Translations under genes and position numbers: made by a program
NCBI GenBank assembly: GCA_049522195.1
Contig: JBEKOB010000007.1
Coordinates: forward strand, 6,577-70,576
Direction: 5' to 3'
From: UBA9647 sp049522195
GTDB taxonomy: Bacteria; Bacteroidota; Ignavibacteria; UBA10030
DNA: 64,000 bases
Shown: piece after piece, positions 43,510 to 53,007 of the stretch
Layout: the number at the start of each line of letters is the position of its first letter
Numbering within the stretch: position 1 is the first letter of the stretch
Notes under the pieces: model-generated
What the model saw: the letters and a program-made list of their open reading frames with translations, nothing else
Told to the model about the DNA's origin: nothing
Databases searched by the model: none

Positions 43510-44619
43510 TTGGCAAGTGTCCGTCTCGAAAATGTCAAGAAGATATACGAAGGGAATGTCGTCGCTGTTCATGAAATGGACCTCGAAGTAAAAGACAAGG
43601 AATTCGTTGTTCTCGTCGGGCCATCGGGGTGTGGGAAGTCAACAACCCTGCGGATGATCGCGGGATTAGAGGAAATTACTGCCGGCGATATTTTTATCGA
43701 TGGACAACGGGTCAATGACGTTGCGCCCAAGGACAGGGATATCGCGATGGTCTTCCAGAACTACGCGCTCTATCCACATATGTCGGTGTACGAGAATATG
43801 GCGTTCGGGTTGAAGCTGCGGAAACTTCCAAAGCAGGAAATCAACGAACGAGTGCGCGAGGCGGCGGCGATTCTGGGAATTGAAGATTATCTGGATCGGA
43901 AACCGAAGGCACTCTCTGGGGGTCAACGTCAGCGAGTCGCAGTCGGAAGAGCAATTGTCCGGAAACCAAAGGTGTTCCTGTTTGATGAACCACTCAGCAA
44001 TCTTGACGCCAAACTCCGCGTGCAGATGCGAACGGAAATCTCAAAGCTCCACCAGCGGCTTGGCGCGACCATGATCTACGTAACGCACGATCAGACCGAA
44101 GCGATGACAATGGGGGATAAGATCGTCTTGATGAAGGATGGATTCGTACAGCAAATTGAGTCCCCCATGGAAATCTATGCGAACCCTGTGAATAAATTCG
44201 TCGCCGGTTTCATCGGCAGCCCTGCTATGAATTTCTTTGATGGGACGATCGAAAAAGGGAAGACGATTGTTTTTGCCGAGAAGGGAGGCGGGATTAGCCT
44301 TCCGATTCAGAAAAAGGATCAGTCTCGGCTGAAGAAGTATGTGGGCAAAGAACTGACGCTGGGCCTCCGGCCTGAACAAATAGCGATCGCGGGTTCCGGA
44401 GCCGTTGGCGCGTCACGGACGAAAGCGAAAGTGGCTGTGGAAGTGGTTGAGCCGATGGGGAATGAGACGTACGTTTATTTTTCAACGCGGAATGATGGCC
44501 CTCAGTTCGTGGCCCGTGTTACGTCTCCCAAAGAACCTGCCGTCGGAAAGCCGCTCGATCTGCTTTTCGACATGGGTTCAGCTCATTTCTTCGATCCGGA
44601 GACAGAGAAAACTATCTAG
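43510..44619 (+). CDS. MalK/UgpC-type sugar ABC transporter ATPase
   Basis: A 369-residue ATPase of the carbohydrate-uptake class 1 family. Walker A is GPSGCGKST, the signature is LSGGQRQRVAVGRAIVR, Walker B is VFLFDEPLSNLD and the H-loop is VTHDQTEAMTM. The C-terminal OB-type regulatory domain (residues about 235-369, ending GLRPEQIAI and SAHFFDPET) is typical of multi-sugar ATPases shared by several permeases. The start is TTG at 43510, fixed by GGAGG 8 bases upstream. It has no permease neighbours, so it probably serves distant transporters, possibly the fusion at 1284. Confidence 0.93.
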   Translation: MASVRLENVKKIYEGNVVAVHEMDLEVKDKEFVVLVGPSGCGKSTTLRMIAGLEEITAGDIFIDGQRVNDVAPKDRDIAMVFQNYALYPHMSVYENMAFGLKLRKLPKQEINERVREAAAILGIEDYLDRKPKALSGGQRQRVAVGRAIVRKPKVFLFDEPLSNLDAKLRVQMRTEISKLHQRLGATMIYVTHDQTEAMTMGDKIVLMKDGFVQQIESPMEIYANPVNKFVAGFIGSPAMNFFDGTIEKGKTIVFAEKGGGISLPIQKKDQSRLKKYVGKELTLGLRPEQIAIAGSGAVGASRTKAKVAVEVVEPMGNETYVYFSTRNDGPQFVARVTSPKEPAVGKPLDLLFDMGSAHFFDPETEKTI

Positions 44620-44648
44620 GGGAACGCACCAGCTCAACTGAGAGAAGG

Positions 44649-46304
44649 CTACAGTCGGATAACCTGGTGTTTGAACAGGTCGATCGAAAGCTCTCCATAG
44701 AGCCAGCGAAGGAACTCGAGCCCGTATTTGTTCAGGAAGTAGATGACGTTGAGTTCACGCTCCTGGAAATTTGCCCGAGGAAAGATCAGGTTCGAGACTT
44801 TATCAATCTGCCGCAACGAAACCTCGTGTTGACGCATCTGCGCTGCGACGGCGCGCTCTTTCAACCCTTCGATGTTCACCATCGTCTTACGACTGACATT
44901 CTCGAGTGCCCCGTTGAGAGTCGGATCTATTTTCTGTAGAACCGGAGCTATCGCTTCGAAGGCCTCCTGAATCGAAAGAAACGTCCCGCCAAACACCTCG
45001 TCCAGATTCAGATCCGATACCTCTGCTGCGACTCTTTCCTTCACGATTTCGACATCTCGGTAGATATCCAACAGCGATATCGAAAACCGCTCAAGTACTT
45101 TGTCAGCTTTCTCCTCTATAATCGTCGCGCTCGCCCTGGGATAGATAATAGGCATTGGGATATTGACAGCATCGTAGAGCGTTTTTAATTGTCCAAAATA
45201 CGCTACCTCGGCAGGCCCGGCCACATACGCGAGAGTCGGAAGGAGCCAATCCTGGCAAATCGGGCGAAGCACAACGTTCGAACTGAACAGTTCGGGCGAA
45301 TTCTTTGCCGCTTCAGTTACGAATTCCTTCGTCAGGTGTTGTCTGGTTCCTTTCAGGGAGTATCCGTCGGGTCTTGGCTCAAGCAGATACCTTCCTCCGC
45401 GATGGAAGAAAAAGAGATTGACTGATTTCGGCTTGACCTGCGCATGGTACTGCTTCTCCAGATCAGCGCTTTGATCTACGACTAACTGGGAGAATTTCGG
45501 GGTCTCAGCCAACTCACGCTCGAAAAGGGGAGCCAGAAGTTTCTTCACGTCTTTGTCGTTCGGATCCAGAAAAACGAGTCCCGAATTCTCCAGAAGCACA
45601 TTCATCAGGTGAACGAATGCACGGTTGAATGTCATTCCCTTCTGATAAGCTGTTCGGAAGAGGTCGAGAACCTTGGATTTAAATTCTGTCTGTATAAGTG
45701 ATTGATCCAGTTCACCAAATATCGATTCTATGGACTCGTCGAACTCAATTTTTCCAACTGCCCCCAAGTTTTGGTCGTCGGACGTCCGCTTGAGTTCATA
45801 GCGCAGCTCTTGTACATCGTTGGCTGCTGACAGGATCTTGATGGAATTGACTTCCTCGACATCGTGGTCTTCACCCTCGAGCCAGAAAACCGGCACAAAA
45901 TTGTAATCAGGATATCGCTGGGCCAGGCTTTCCACGAGTTTGAGCGTTGTAAGGGTCTTCAGGATGGTGTACAGGGGGCCGGTAAAGAGACCCACCTGCT
46001 GGCCCGTGACGACCGCGACAGTGTTGTCATTCAGCAGGGTGTCGATGTTAGCAAGCGTTCGCACGCCACAATGAAAATTGCGATTCTGTGTGCCAAGAAT
46101 CTGGACGAGCGAAGACCGATCTACAGGCCGCTCAGCGACCTTTCGTAACAGTGATTTCCAATGCGATTCGTTGCGAAAGTCTCCGCCATAAAAACGCTCC
46201 ACATTCCGAAATTCGCTGACGTAATCGACGAAAAGGGAGGAAAACGTGCTACTCACCGAATGCAGTTCTCGGTAGTCAATACCGTTGCCTTGGTCGTAAG
46301 TCAT
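44649..46304 (-). CDS. bshC: Bacillithiol synthase, cysteine-adding enzyme
   Basis: A 551-residue protein of the BshC family, proposed to add cysteine to glucosaminyl-malate in the last step of bacillithiol synthesis. Family marks are VVTGQQVGLFTGPLYTILK, PVFWLEGEDHDVEEVN, LRPICQDWLLPTLAYVAGPAEVAYF and a C-terminal coiled coil. No bshA or bshB is in the window. It is the last gene of the leftward cdd-tdk-punA-bshC chain, starting 14 bp after punA, and it converges on the ABC ATPase gene across only 29 bp. Confidence 0.93.
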   Translation of the reverse strand: MTYDQGNGIDYRELHSVSSTFSSLFVDYVSEFRNVERFYGGDFRNESHWKSLLRKVAERPVDRSSLVQILGTQNRNFHCGVRTLANIDTLLNDNTVAVVTGQQVGLFTGPLYTILKTLTTLKLVESLAQRYPDYNFVPVFWLEGEDHDVEEVNSIKILSAANDVQELRYELKRTSDDQNLGAVGKIEFDESIESIFGELDQSLIQTEFKSKVLDLFRTAYQKGMTFNRAFVHLMNVLLENSGLVFLDPNDKDVKKLLAPLFERELAETPKFSQLVVDQSADLEKQYHAQVKPKSVNLFFFHRGGRYLLEPRPDGYSLKGTRQHLTKEFVTEAAKNSPELFSSNVVLRPICQDWLLPTLAYVAGPAEVAYFGQLKTLYDAVNIPMPIIYPRASATIIEEKADKVLERFSISLLDIYRDVEIVKERVAAEVSDLNLDEVFGGTFLSIQEAFEAIAPVLQKIDPTLNGALENVSRKTMVNIEGLKERAVAAQMRQHEVSLRQIDKVSNLIFPRANFQERELNVIYFLNKYGLEFLRWLYGELSIDLFKHQVIRL

Positions 46305-46318
46305 GGTCTTGTTTATTT

Positions 46319-47158
46319 TCAGTCCTTAATTCGAAAAATGGTTTCTTCCAAAAGAGCTTTGAACACTTCCTTCACGCGACTCGCGGTTTCCGCAACCTCT
46401 GCATGCGATAATCGCCCTTCAGATAAACCTGCTGCCATGTTGGAGATAAGGGAAATTGCCCCAACACGCATCCCCAGCTCAGCAGCGAGCACGATTTCCG
46501 GGACAGTCGACATCCCTACAGCATTCGCACCCAGCCGGCGAAGCATTTCAATCTCGGCCTTTGTTTCATACGACGGGCCTTTGAGCCAGCAGTATGTTCC
46601 ACGCTGTAAGCGAATGCCGAGAGCGTCGGCAGCGCTCCCGATGTGCTCAATCAACTGTTTGTCAAAACAGGATGAACTCTTTCTCTGAAAAGGGATTGAC
46701 CCCGATTGCTCATTGTGCTGATGAGGATCCAGGAAGGAGAGATTGATGAAATCCTCAATCAACATCAAGTCTCCTTCAGAGAAACCCGGATTAATGCCCC
46801 CTGCCGCGTTTGTCGCAAGGAGATACCTTGCTCCCAAAGCCTTGGCAACAGAGATCGGAAACGTTGTCGAGTGTAGATCTCCGGTCTCATAGAAATGAAC
46901 GCGCCCTTTGAAAACAAGCAGAGGAAGAGACTCTCGAGATTTGTTCCTGAGCTTGCCGAAGACAAGTCGACCCTCATGGCCTGCAACGCTCGACGTCGGA
47001 TAGGAGGGTATTGAGCTGGCAGCAATCTCAACTGGGTCTACAATGTGATCCGCGAAGTCACCCAGCCCCGAACCGAGGACGACCGCGACTGAGGGGCTTT
47101 GTGTAATGTGCGAAGTGATGTACTCAACCGCTTTGTCCAGCTTGAGATTCTCTGGCAA
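46319..47158 (-). CDS. punA: Purine nucleoside phosphorylase
   Basis: A 279-residue trimeric-type (class II) purine nucleoside phosphorylase splitting inosine or guanosine with phosphate. VVLGSGLGDFAD binds phosphate, followed by AGHEGRLVFG, FKGRVHFYE, TNAAGGINPGF and the purine-binding ETKAEIEMLRRLGANAVGMSTVPE with Glu and Asn. The start is TTG at 47158, with GAGAGGA 8 bases upstream. It belongs to the salvage chain with tdk and cdd; the 83-bp gap before it shows no promoter I can support. Confidence 0.93.
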   Translation of the reverse strand: MPENLKLDKAVEYITSHITQSPSVAVVLGSGLGDFADHIVDPVEIAASSIPSYPTSSVAGHEGRLVFGKLRNKSRESLPLLVFKGRVHFYETGDLHSTTFPISVAKALGARYLLATNAAGGINPGFSEGDLMLIEDFINLSFLDPHQHNEQSGSIPFQRKSSSCFDKQLIEHIGSAADALGIRLQRGTYCWLKGPSYETKAEIEMLRRLGANAVGMSTVPEIVLAAELGMRVGAISLISNMAAGLSEGRLSHAEVAETASRVKEVFKALLEETIFRIKD

Positions 47159-47241
47159 TCCTCATGTCCTCTCGTGATATCCAATTCGCTTTTCATCACA
47201 AAACTGAATCACATCGTCTGAACGTGACAACTTTTGGGATC

Positions 47242-47817
47242 TCAGTCGTTTGGCGGTTCGAAACAGTGTCGACAGCGGGCTTCGTAAATGTCTTTCGCGC
47301 CGACGAGCACACGATCGGCTTGGTGAGTCTTTCGTTGAGTCCTGTCTGCTGGATTGCCGCAGACGACACAGATAGCGAGAGTTTTTGTGATGTATTCGGC
47401 GACAGCAAGCAGCTGTGGCACAGGTTCAAACGGTTTTCCTCTGTAGTCCTGATCGAGACCCGCAACGATAACCCGCTTTCCCTGATTCGCCAATGTTTCA
47501 CACACTTCAACCAGATTGGCTTTGAAGAACTGCCCTTCGTCGATCCCCACAACCTGCGCATCCTTGCTCTGTTCAAGAATTTCCGAAGCGTCATCGACTA
47601 CGACTGATGTCAGCGATTGCTCACTATGAGAGACAATGTGTTGAGCACTGTATCGATTGTCGATCCTCGGTTTGAAAATTGCCACCTTTTGCTTCGCAAT
47701 CTCAGCTCTCCTTAAACGGCGTATCAGCTCCTCCGTCTTCCCGCTAAACATACAGCCGCAAACGACCTCGATCCAGCCCGTATTGCGTGGAACACTGTGC
47801 AGTTCTGACGTATCCAT
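47242..47817 (-). CDS. tdk: Thymidine kinase
   Basis: A 191-residue type II thymidine kinase. The P-loop is VVCGCMFSGKTEELIRR, DEGQFF carries the catalytic Glu, and a zinc ribbon is formed by CVVCG and CRHC near the C terminus. It phosphorylates thymidine for salvage. It starts 3 bp after cdd. Confidence 0.95.
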   Translation of the reverse strand: MDTSELHSVPRNTGWIEVVCGCMFSGKTEELIRRLRRAEIAKQKVAIFKPRIDNRYSAQHIVSHSEQSLTSVVVDDASEILEQSKDAQVVGIDEGQFFKANLVEVCETLANQGKRVIVAGLDQDYRGKPFEPVPQLLAVAEYITKTLAICVVCGNPADRTQRKTHQADRVLVGAKDIYEARCRHCFEPPND

Positions 47818-47820
47818 AGA

Positions 47821-48240
47821 CTACCTGCTTTTCTTTTTGGTTCGTTCAAGATTCTTCTGACCAAATGCGTGTGGAAGGAGTTTGTTCATCTTGAGGACTT
47901 TGACTTTGCCTTTTCCGTTGATCATCAGGAAATCAATATTCCCGGCAAGATCCATCAGAACCTGGCGGCAGGCTCCGCATGGAGGAGTATATCCGGGGTC
48001 ATCGGAAACCACGGCGATCGCCTTGAAATTCCGATCCCCCTCGGATACCGCCTTGAATATCGCAGTCCGTTCTGCACAGATTGTCAGTGCGTAGGTACTG
48101 ATCTCAACGTTGCAGCCGAGATAGATTCTGCCGCTCGTAGTCAAAAGGGCAGCACCAACGCGAAAGTGCGAATACGGAGCATGTGCGCGTTTCTTGGCAG
48201 CAAGGGCCCCTTCGACAAGTTTCTTATATTCAGGTCGCAC
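47821..48240 (-). CDS. cdd: Cytidine deaminase
   Basis: A 139-residue homotetrameric-type cytidine deaminase. CAERTAIFKA contains the zinc-ligand Cys and catalytic Glu, and PPCGACRQVL contains the other two zinc-ligand Cys. CNVEISTYALT binds substrate. The start is GTG at 48240, with AAAGG upstream. The C-terminal 15 residues are lysine-rich and family-unusual. It is the first gene of the salvage operon, about 60 bp behind its promoter. Confidence 0.94.
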   Translation of the reverse strand: MRPEYKKLVEGALAAKKRAHAPYSHFRVGAALLTTSGRIYLGCNVEISTYALTICAERTAIFKAVSEGDRNFKAIAVVSDDPGYTPPCGACRQVLMDLAGNIDFLMINGKGKVKVLKMNKLLPHAFGQKNLERTKKKSR

Positions 48241-48307
48241 GAAAGCCTTTCACCTCATAGTGATGAGTACAAACAACCCCTTTTCCCACACTCAAGAAAA
48301 CCGTGAG

Positions 48308-48336
48308 AATATAGGCAAGATTGGAGTGAAATGCAA
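48308..48336 (-). promoter_or_regulatory. Promoter of the cdd-tdk-punA-bshC operon
   Basis: On the minus strand, TTGCAT, a 17-bp spacer and TATATT: the same boxes and spacing as the rimP promoter. It lies about 68 bp before the cdd GTG. Confidence 0.72.
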
Positions 48337-48383
48337 TTGAACAGCTTGGAGAGAGTGATGCGGTAGGTGCCGATGAGGCATTG

Positions 48384-49106
48384 TCAGGATCGTCGGAGCT
48401 CGATGACAGTAAGTGTTTCGAAAAGAAGTTTCCTTGCTTTGACGACCCGAGATGTAAATCGGTTTTCTTCAAACGGACGCAGGCATGCGTGGAGATCAGC
48501 ATCAGACGAAAGGACAAGAAGTATCGTCCCGCCAGTTGCAAGAAATGAAGGACTCAGGCGAGCAAGTCCTGCCATGAATTCCATTCCGCTCCCGCCCCTG
48601 AACGCTCGTTCCGTCATGGTCCGCGCTTTCCCTGTATAGAATGGCGGGTTGCTGACTATGTAGTCAAATTTCGCGGCTGAGTGTTCCATTTGGGCGAAGA
48701 GGTTGCTCTCAACCACATGGACCATCGTGAGAAGCCCGTTGTCAGCTGCGTTGTCCCGCGTTGCCTGGACGGCGAAAGGATTGATATCGATGGCGGTAAC
48801 TGCTCCGCCGGCGCGGGCTGCGGCAAGAGAAAGGATTCCTGAACCGCAACCAACATCGAGCACGTTCTTTCCGACGAGATGAAGCGTCGAAATGTACTCA
48901 CCGAGGAACTTGCTCGTGAAATAGAATCTCGGATGAAACACGCTTGGCGGGATGGTGAGGGAAAATCCGAGGCGCCTGGTTCTGACCCTCCGGGTCATGG
49001 TGTGCTTCACCCACCCGAAATACGCCCCCAGAAAAAGCAGACGCCGGAGAACTTTCGTGCTCGTTGAAAGGGCGCGAGGCTGAATATCAATCCTCGAGAT
49101 GGCCAC
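48384..49106 (-). CDS. SAM-dependent methyltransferase with NPPF motif
   Basis: A protein of about 240 residues with a class I methyltransferase fold. NVLDVGCGSGILSLAAARAG is motif I, AIDINPFAV is motif II, and SNPPFYTG is the (N/D)PPY-type motif of enzymes that methylate amide or amino nitrogens, such as HemK/PrmC, PrmA and RsmC-like proteins. The N-terminal 90 residues (LRRLLFLGAYFGWVKHTMTRRV) carry a hydrophobic, basic segment. I use GTG at 49106, 4 bp after the radical SAM stop; ATG at 49181 would overlap that gene by 71 bp. The substrate is unknown. It is the last gene of the seven-gene leftward chain. Confidence 0.78.
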   Translation of the reverse strand: MAISRIDIQPRALSTSTKVLRRLLFLGAYFGWVKHTMTRRVRTRRLGFSLTIPPSVFHPRFYFTSKFLGEYISTLHLVGKNVLDVGCGSGILSLAAARAGGAVTAIDINPFAVQATRDNAADNGLLTMVHVVESNLFAQMEHSAAKFDYIVSNPPFYTGKARTMTERAFRGGSGMEFMAGLARLSPSFLATGGTILLVLSSDADLHACLRPFEENRFTSRVVKARKLLFETLTVIELRRS

Positions 49107-49110
49107 GTTA

Positions 49111-50580
49111 TTAAAATCCTTCGATTTCAGGTTGGCGATACCGAAAGAGTCTCTGCACGAACGCAAGTTCATACGGAGCAAAGTAGATTTTCAAGTTGTA
49201 GCGCCACGAGCCGAGTAGTTGCAGGAGACGGCGCCGAAACCTGGTCAGCTTCAAATCAGAGTTTGTCGGAGAATAGGCATTGAGAACCCGTTCAAAGTTC
49301 TTGATCCTCCTCAGATTGGCCGGCGTAAGCCAGGGAGTTGCAGGATTCTTCCGAAGATCATGCAATTGCCATTGGGGCAGAAGCCAGTCGTCAAGGTTCT
49401 GAGGAAATTGAAACCCGAGGTTCTTCGAGGCGTCAAACAGTTCAGCTTCTTTGAAATGAACAGGGGAATAGGTGTAGAGCACGATTTCGCTATGCTTGTT
49501 GATTTCCTTAATCCTTCGTATGTAGCGGAAATCGCGTTCCAGATCCTCATTGATCGTGCTCGTTGGACTGCCGAGGACAAACGAGAATTCGGGCACAATG
49601 TCGTACGCCTTCATCCTCTCGGCAAGCGCGAGCACGGTATCGGGTGTCTGCGTCCCTCCCTTGTTCATCAGCTCCAGCACTTGCTGAGAGCTCGACTCGG
49701 CGCCAAAGAAGATCATTTTGCATCCCGATTGCTTCATCATCTTCCAGGTAGCATCGTCGTATTGCATCACCGTATCTGGACGAGCTTCTCCCCACCAGCC
49801 AAACTCCTTTCCAACCATTCGTTCTGCAAACTCAAACGTTCTTCGTTCTGACGTGAAAAAGTTGTTGTCATGAAACTCAACCGCATTGACATTGAAATTC
49901 TTCTTGAACCAGAGAAGATCTGTGGCTATGCGATCAGCGGTCAGACCCATCCAACGCGCTTTGTAGACTGCGGCAACTGCACAGAACCCGCATAGGAATG
50001 GACATCCTACGCTTGAGTGATAGTTGATGGTTCTGGTCCCTACATACGTTTTACCGATGTACGGATGAAGATTGAGTTTGTGGTAGGGGAGTGGCGGGAG
50101 TTCGTTCGGATCAATGAGTCCCCCCTTCGGATTTTGGCGAATCGACCCGTCCTTGTACGAAAGCCCCGGAATGTGATTGAGATCCCCGCCATGTTCCAGC
50201 GCATCAATCAGCATGCGAAATGAGTAGTCCCCCTGATCCCGGATAACGAAGTCGACATAGGGAGACTCCAGTACGACGTTGGTGTGCAGCGTTGGGAAAT
50301 AGCCTCCCCAGACGATTTTCACCGCGGGAAATCGGTCTCGAATCATTCTGGAAAGCAAGATTGATTCGCGCAATTGCGGCCCCGGCATGACAGTGAGGCC
50401 GACATATCTCACCGAGCGCTCTTTAATCATCCTGGCTACCGTGGATGCGAGTGTGCCGTCGATGTTTCCATCGAGAACCTCGTAGGGATAGTGTCCTTCC
50501 AGGGACGCCCCGATGGAAAGGACAGAGAGGGGGATCCTGCATCTCCAGCGTGTGGCTCGAGGATTTATCAAAGCAATCAT
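49111..50580 (-). CDS. B12-binding-type radical SAM enzyme (first of two)
   Basis: A 489-residue protein with an N-terminal Rossmann-like cobalamin-binding domain (about 1-135, with VGLTVMPGPQLRESI and IVWGGYFPTLHT). The radical SAM domain has cluster cysteines C193, C197 and C200 in GCPFLCGFCAV and AESSSQQVLELMNKGG in the barrel. A C-terminal extension contains basic, aromatic segments. No DxHxxG cobalamin His motif is seen. Such enzymes do methylations and C-C bond chemistry, often on lipids or natural products. It starts 4 bp after the GT87 gene, so it belongs to the same chain. Confidence 0.85.
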   Translation of the reverse strand: MIALINPRATRWRCRIPLSVLSIGASLEGHYPYEVLDGNIDGTLASTVARMIKERSVRYVGLTVMPGPQLRESILLSRMIRDRFPAVKIVWGGYFPTLHTNVVLESPYVDFVIRDQGDYSFRMLIDALEHGGDLNHIPGLSYKDGSIRQNPKGGLIDPNELPPLPYHKLNLHPYIGKTYVGTRTINYHSSVGCPFLCGFCAVAAVYKARWMGLTADRIATDLLWFKKNFNVNAVEFHDNNFFTSERRTFEFAERMVGKEFGWWGEARPDTVMQYDDATWKMMKQSGCKMIFFGAESSSQQVLELMNKGGTQTPDTVLALAERMKAYDIVPEFSFVLGSPTSTINEDLERDFRYIRRIKEINKHSEIVLYTYSPVHFKEAELFDASKNLGFQFPQNLDDWLLPQWQLHDLRKNPATPWLTPANLRRIKNFERVLNAYSPTNSDLKLTRFRRRLLQLLGSWRYNLKIYFAPYELAFVQRLFRYRQPEIEGF

Positions 50581-50584
50581 AGCG

Positions 50585-51823
50585 TCACATTGTCGTCGAT
50601 AGTGGTAGTTCTGGCCCGGTCTCTTTTTCCACCAAGACTGTGATGGTCAGAAAGAGGGCAAGCAGAAGATAGAGCCGGGGATAAGCGAGCAGTCTCCAGA
50701 TTCCTTCCAAAGCAATTCGATCAATTCCCCCCGCAGGAACCAGTCCAATTCCAAAATATAGCAACAACACTAAGCCGAGAAGACGGATTTGATTTCTACG
50801 AATCAGTAAAGGGCTCAGCATCGCCACCGGTATCGAAAGCACAAGAAAGTGATACGTTGCCGTTGCTGGGGCGATGAGCAACGTGAAGGTGAAGAATGCG
50901 CTGACATAGAACACGGTGAGTGATTCCCGATCGATTCTTCGACGCATCGCAAGGATCAACGCTGCAATCAAACACAGAATGACAGAGCCCCGGAAAAAGA
51001 CAAACCCGGCGGGTGAGTCAAGAAAAGGAGTCGGGTTCAGGATCGGGTCTTTGATGAATAATGAGCGGAGCAGACTGTCCCACGATTGATATGTGGCAGA
51101 AAATGGATTGGCCATTTCTCCATCAAGATGATGCCAGAGTACAGAATCGAGAAAGAACCTGTGGACGTCAAGGCCGAGAGTCAAGACGCTCAGGACCAGA
51201 ACAGCGAGAGCCGATACGAACGCTCCAGCCACAGCGTTCCATTTTCGTTCGATGAGGAAAACGACGACCAGAGCCAGCGGGAAATACTTGATTGGTATGA
51301 AAAGCCCCGCTATCACTCCGCTCGCAAACTCTTTGTTTTGTTCGTACAAGTAGATGCTCAAGGCCAGACAGAAAGTCAGCAGGAGGTAAACCTGACCAAG
51401 TGCAAATGTGTTGATGATTGCCCATCCTGAACCGAGCAAGATGAGTACTGTCTGCAAATGGCTTAGGATGCTTAGTCGGGCAAGGATCAGAACAAGACCA
51501 GTAGCCAGGCACAGGTTGAAGAACGTCCAGATTGACTTTGCAGTTCGTATGTCAAACAATGTAAGTGGCACCATCAGGAGCGCTGTAGGAGGAGGAAAAG
51601 GCTGGAAGATCGCGCCGTTGGGCCCTCCCAGGGATTGCGCTCGATGGCCGAACCATTCAGCATCATATAATCTATTCGTGTTCTGTCGATCGTGGACGAG
51701 CACATAGGAACTGACATAATAGTTCGCGAAGTCCGTTCCGATCGACGTGAATGCCGGCACCAAACCTTTGGCGATGAGCAGAATGACAAGCACCGCGAGA
51801 ACAAGCCATCCGGCGATTTTCAA
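50585..51823 (-). CDS. GT87-type polyprenyl-phosphate glycosyltransferase
   Basis: A 412-residue integral membrane protein with about ten helices, resembling DUF2029/glycosyltransferase family 87, which uses polyprenyl-phosphate sugars (mannose in characterised actinobacterial members) on the outer side of the membrane. A GTDFANYYVSSYVL loop after the first helix, FQPFPPPTALLMVPL and the later IPIKYFPLALVVVFL are typical. The start is TTG at 51823, inside a TTGA overlap with the GT9 stop. Confidence 0.82.
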   Translation of the reverse strand: MKIAGWLVLAVLVILLIAKGLVPAFTSIGTDFANYYVSSYVLVHDRQNTNRLYDAEWFGHRAQSLGGPNGAIFQPFPPPTALLMVPLTLFDIRTAKSIWTFFNLCLATGLVLILARLSILSHLQTVLILLGSGWAIINTFALGQVYLLLTFCLALSIYLYEQNKEFASGVIAGLFIPIKYFPLALVVVFLIERKWNAVAGAFVSALAVLVLSVLTLGLDVHRFFLDSVLWHHLDGEMANPFSATYQSWDSLLRSLFIKDPILNPTPFLDSPAGFVFFRGSVILCLIAALILAMRRRIDRESLTVFYVSAFFTFTLLIAPATATYHFLVLSIPVAMLSPLLIRRNQIRLLGLVLLLYFGIGLVPAGGIDRIALEGIWRLLAYPRLYLLLALFLTITVLVEKETGPELPLSTTM

Positions 51824-53007
51824 TGAAGCACCTCGACAAGATCCCGATGCTGATTGAGTTCCTCCAAAAGAAACCGGGACGCTTCAACGACCTGCCCGAC
51901 AGAGATCTCCTTCATACATTGCCCACCGATAAGACACTTGAACACCTTTGCATCGTAGACATTCAGACACGGGCTGCAGCGGAGTCCCGCGTAAAGATTA
52001 ATGGTTCTATTCCCCAGAGGTCCATAGAAATCAGGTGACTCGGGTCCAAAGAGCGCAACGGTCGGCAATCCGACAGCCGCGGCCACGTGCATGGGGCCAC
52101 TGTCATTTGTGATCAAGAGCCTGGAGAGAGAAAACAGTTGGATAATCTCTCTGAGCGTCAGGAGTCCTGCGAGATTCAAGGTGTCATGCACGTTGTTCGG
52201 AATTGCCTGTCTGACTCCATCCACATACTTTCGTTCTGTTGCAGACCCGATCAGACAAAACAGGGCGGTCGGGTTCTCCGATCGCATAATGTCAATCACC
52301 TGGGCAAAGCGGTCGCCATCCCATCGTCGCTCAAGAGATGTGACGCCCGCATTGGGATTGACGCAAATGATCTCTCTCGTGAGAGCCATGTTCTCGATTG
52401 GGAGGAAAGAAGGCGACGTTGAGTTCTCGAAATGGATTCTCGGCACAAGCGGCTCTTCAGATCCGATTCCAAGCGGCGAGAGTGTGCTCAGAAATGTTTC
52501 GGAGACATGACGATCTGAACGGAGAGGAACGGCATCGGTTATGTTCCAGCTCCTCCAGCGCGTTGGAAGGGCGAACCCAATATGCTTTGCGGGTCTGGCG
52601 ACAGAGCCAACGAAAGTCGAGAATTTCGAGAAGAATTCAAGGTCAACGACGACGTCAATTTTTGTCCTGATCAACCGGGCAAGCAGCATCGAGAAGGACC
52701 TTACGAACGAGCCAAGCGAACTGGGATCAACAAACCACCGTTCATCGAGGAACGGCAGTTCATCGACAATTTCGGCGTTCGCCGAAAACGTCAGGAAAAC
52801 AATCCTGGCGTTCGGGAATTGCAGTCGCATCCGACGAAGTGCGGGCGCCGCAAGAAGTATGCTGCCGAGTCCAAAGAACTTGATGACCAGTATCGAATCG
52901 ACGGAGGCAGGAGCCGATCTTCTGAATACCATCGCGGCTAATCCCGAGGCCCAGCAGAACGGGACACCCACAAACCTGTCGATACGCCTCATCAAGGAAA
53001 TGGTCAT
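51820..53007 (-). CDS. GT9-type (heptosyltransferase-like) glycosyltransferase
   Basis: A 395-residue glycosyltransferase family 9 protein. It contains ILVIKFFGLGSILLAAPALRR, NPNAGVTSLERRW and the nucleotide-sugar site LLITNDSGPMHVAAAVGLPT, then ALFGPESPDFYGPLG. A C-terminal Cys cluster (CSPCLNVYDAKVFKC, then C) is common in this group. It should transfer a sugar to an envelope glycolipid or lipopolysaccharide-like core; the sugar is unknown. ATG at 53007 overlaps the methyltransferase stop by 4 bp. Confidence 0.87.
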   Translation of the reverse strand: MTISLMRRIDRFVGVPFCWASGLAAMVFRRSAPASVDSILVIKFFGLGSILLAAPALRRMRLQFPNARIVFLTFSANAEIVDELPFLDERWFVDPSSLGSFVRSFSMLLARLIRTKIDVVVDLEFFSKFSTFVGSVARPAKHIGFALPTRWRSWNITDAVPLRSDRHVSETFLSTLSPLGIGSEEPLVPRIHFENSTSPSFLPIENMALTREIICVNPNAGVTSLERRWDGDRFAQVIDIMRSENPTALFCLIGSATERKYVDGVRQAIPNNVHDTLNLAGLLTLREIIQLFSLSRLLITNDSGPMHVAAAVGLPTVALFGPESPDFYGPLGNRTINLYAGLRCSPCLNVYDAKVFKCLIGGQCMKEISVGQVVEASRFLLEELNQHRDLVEVLH

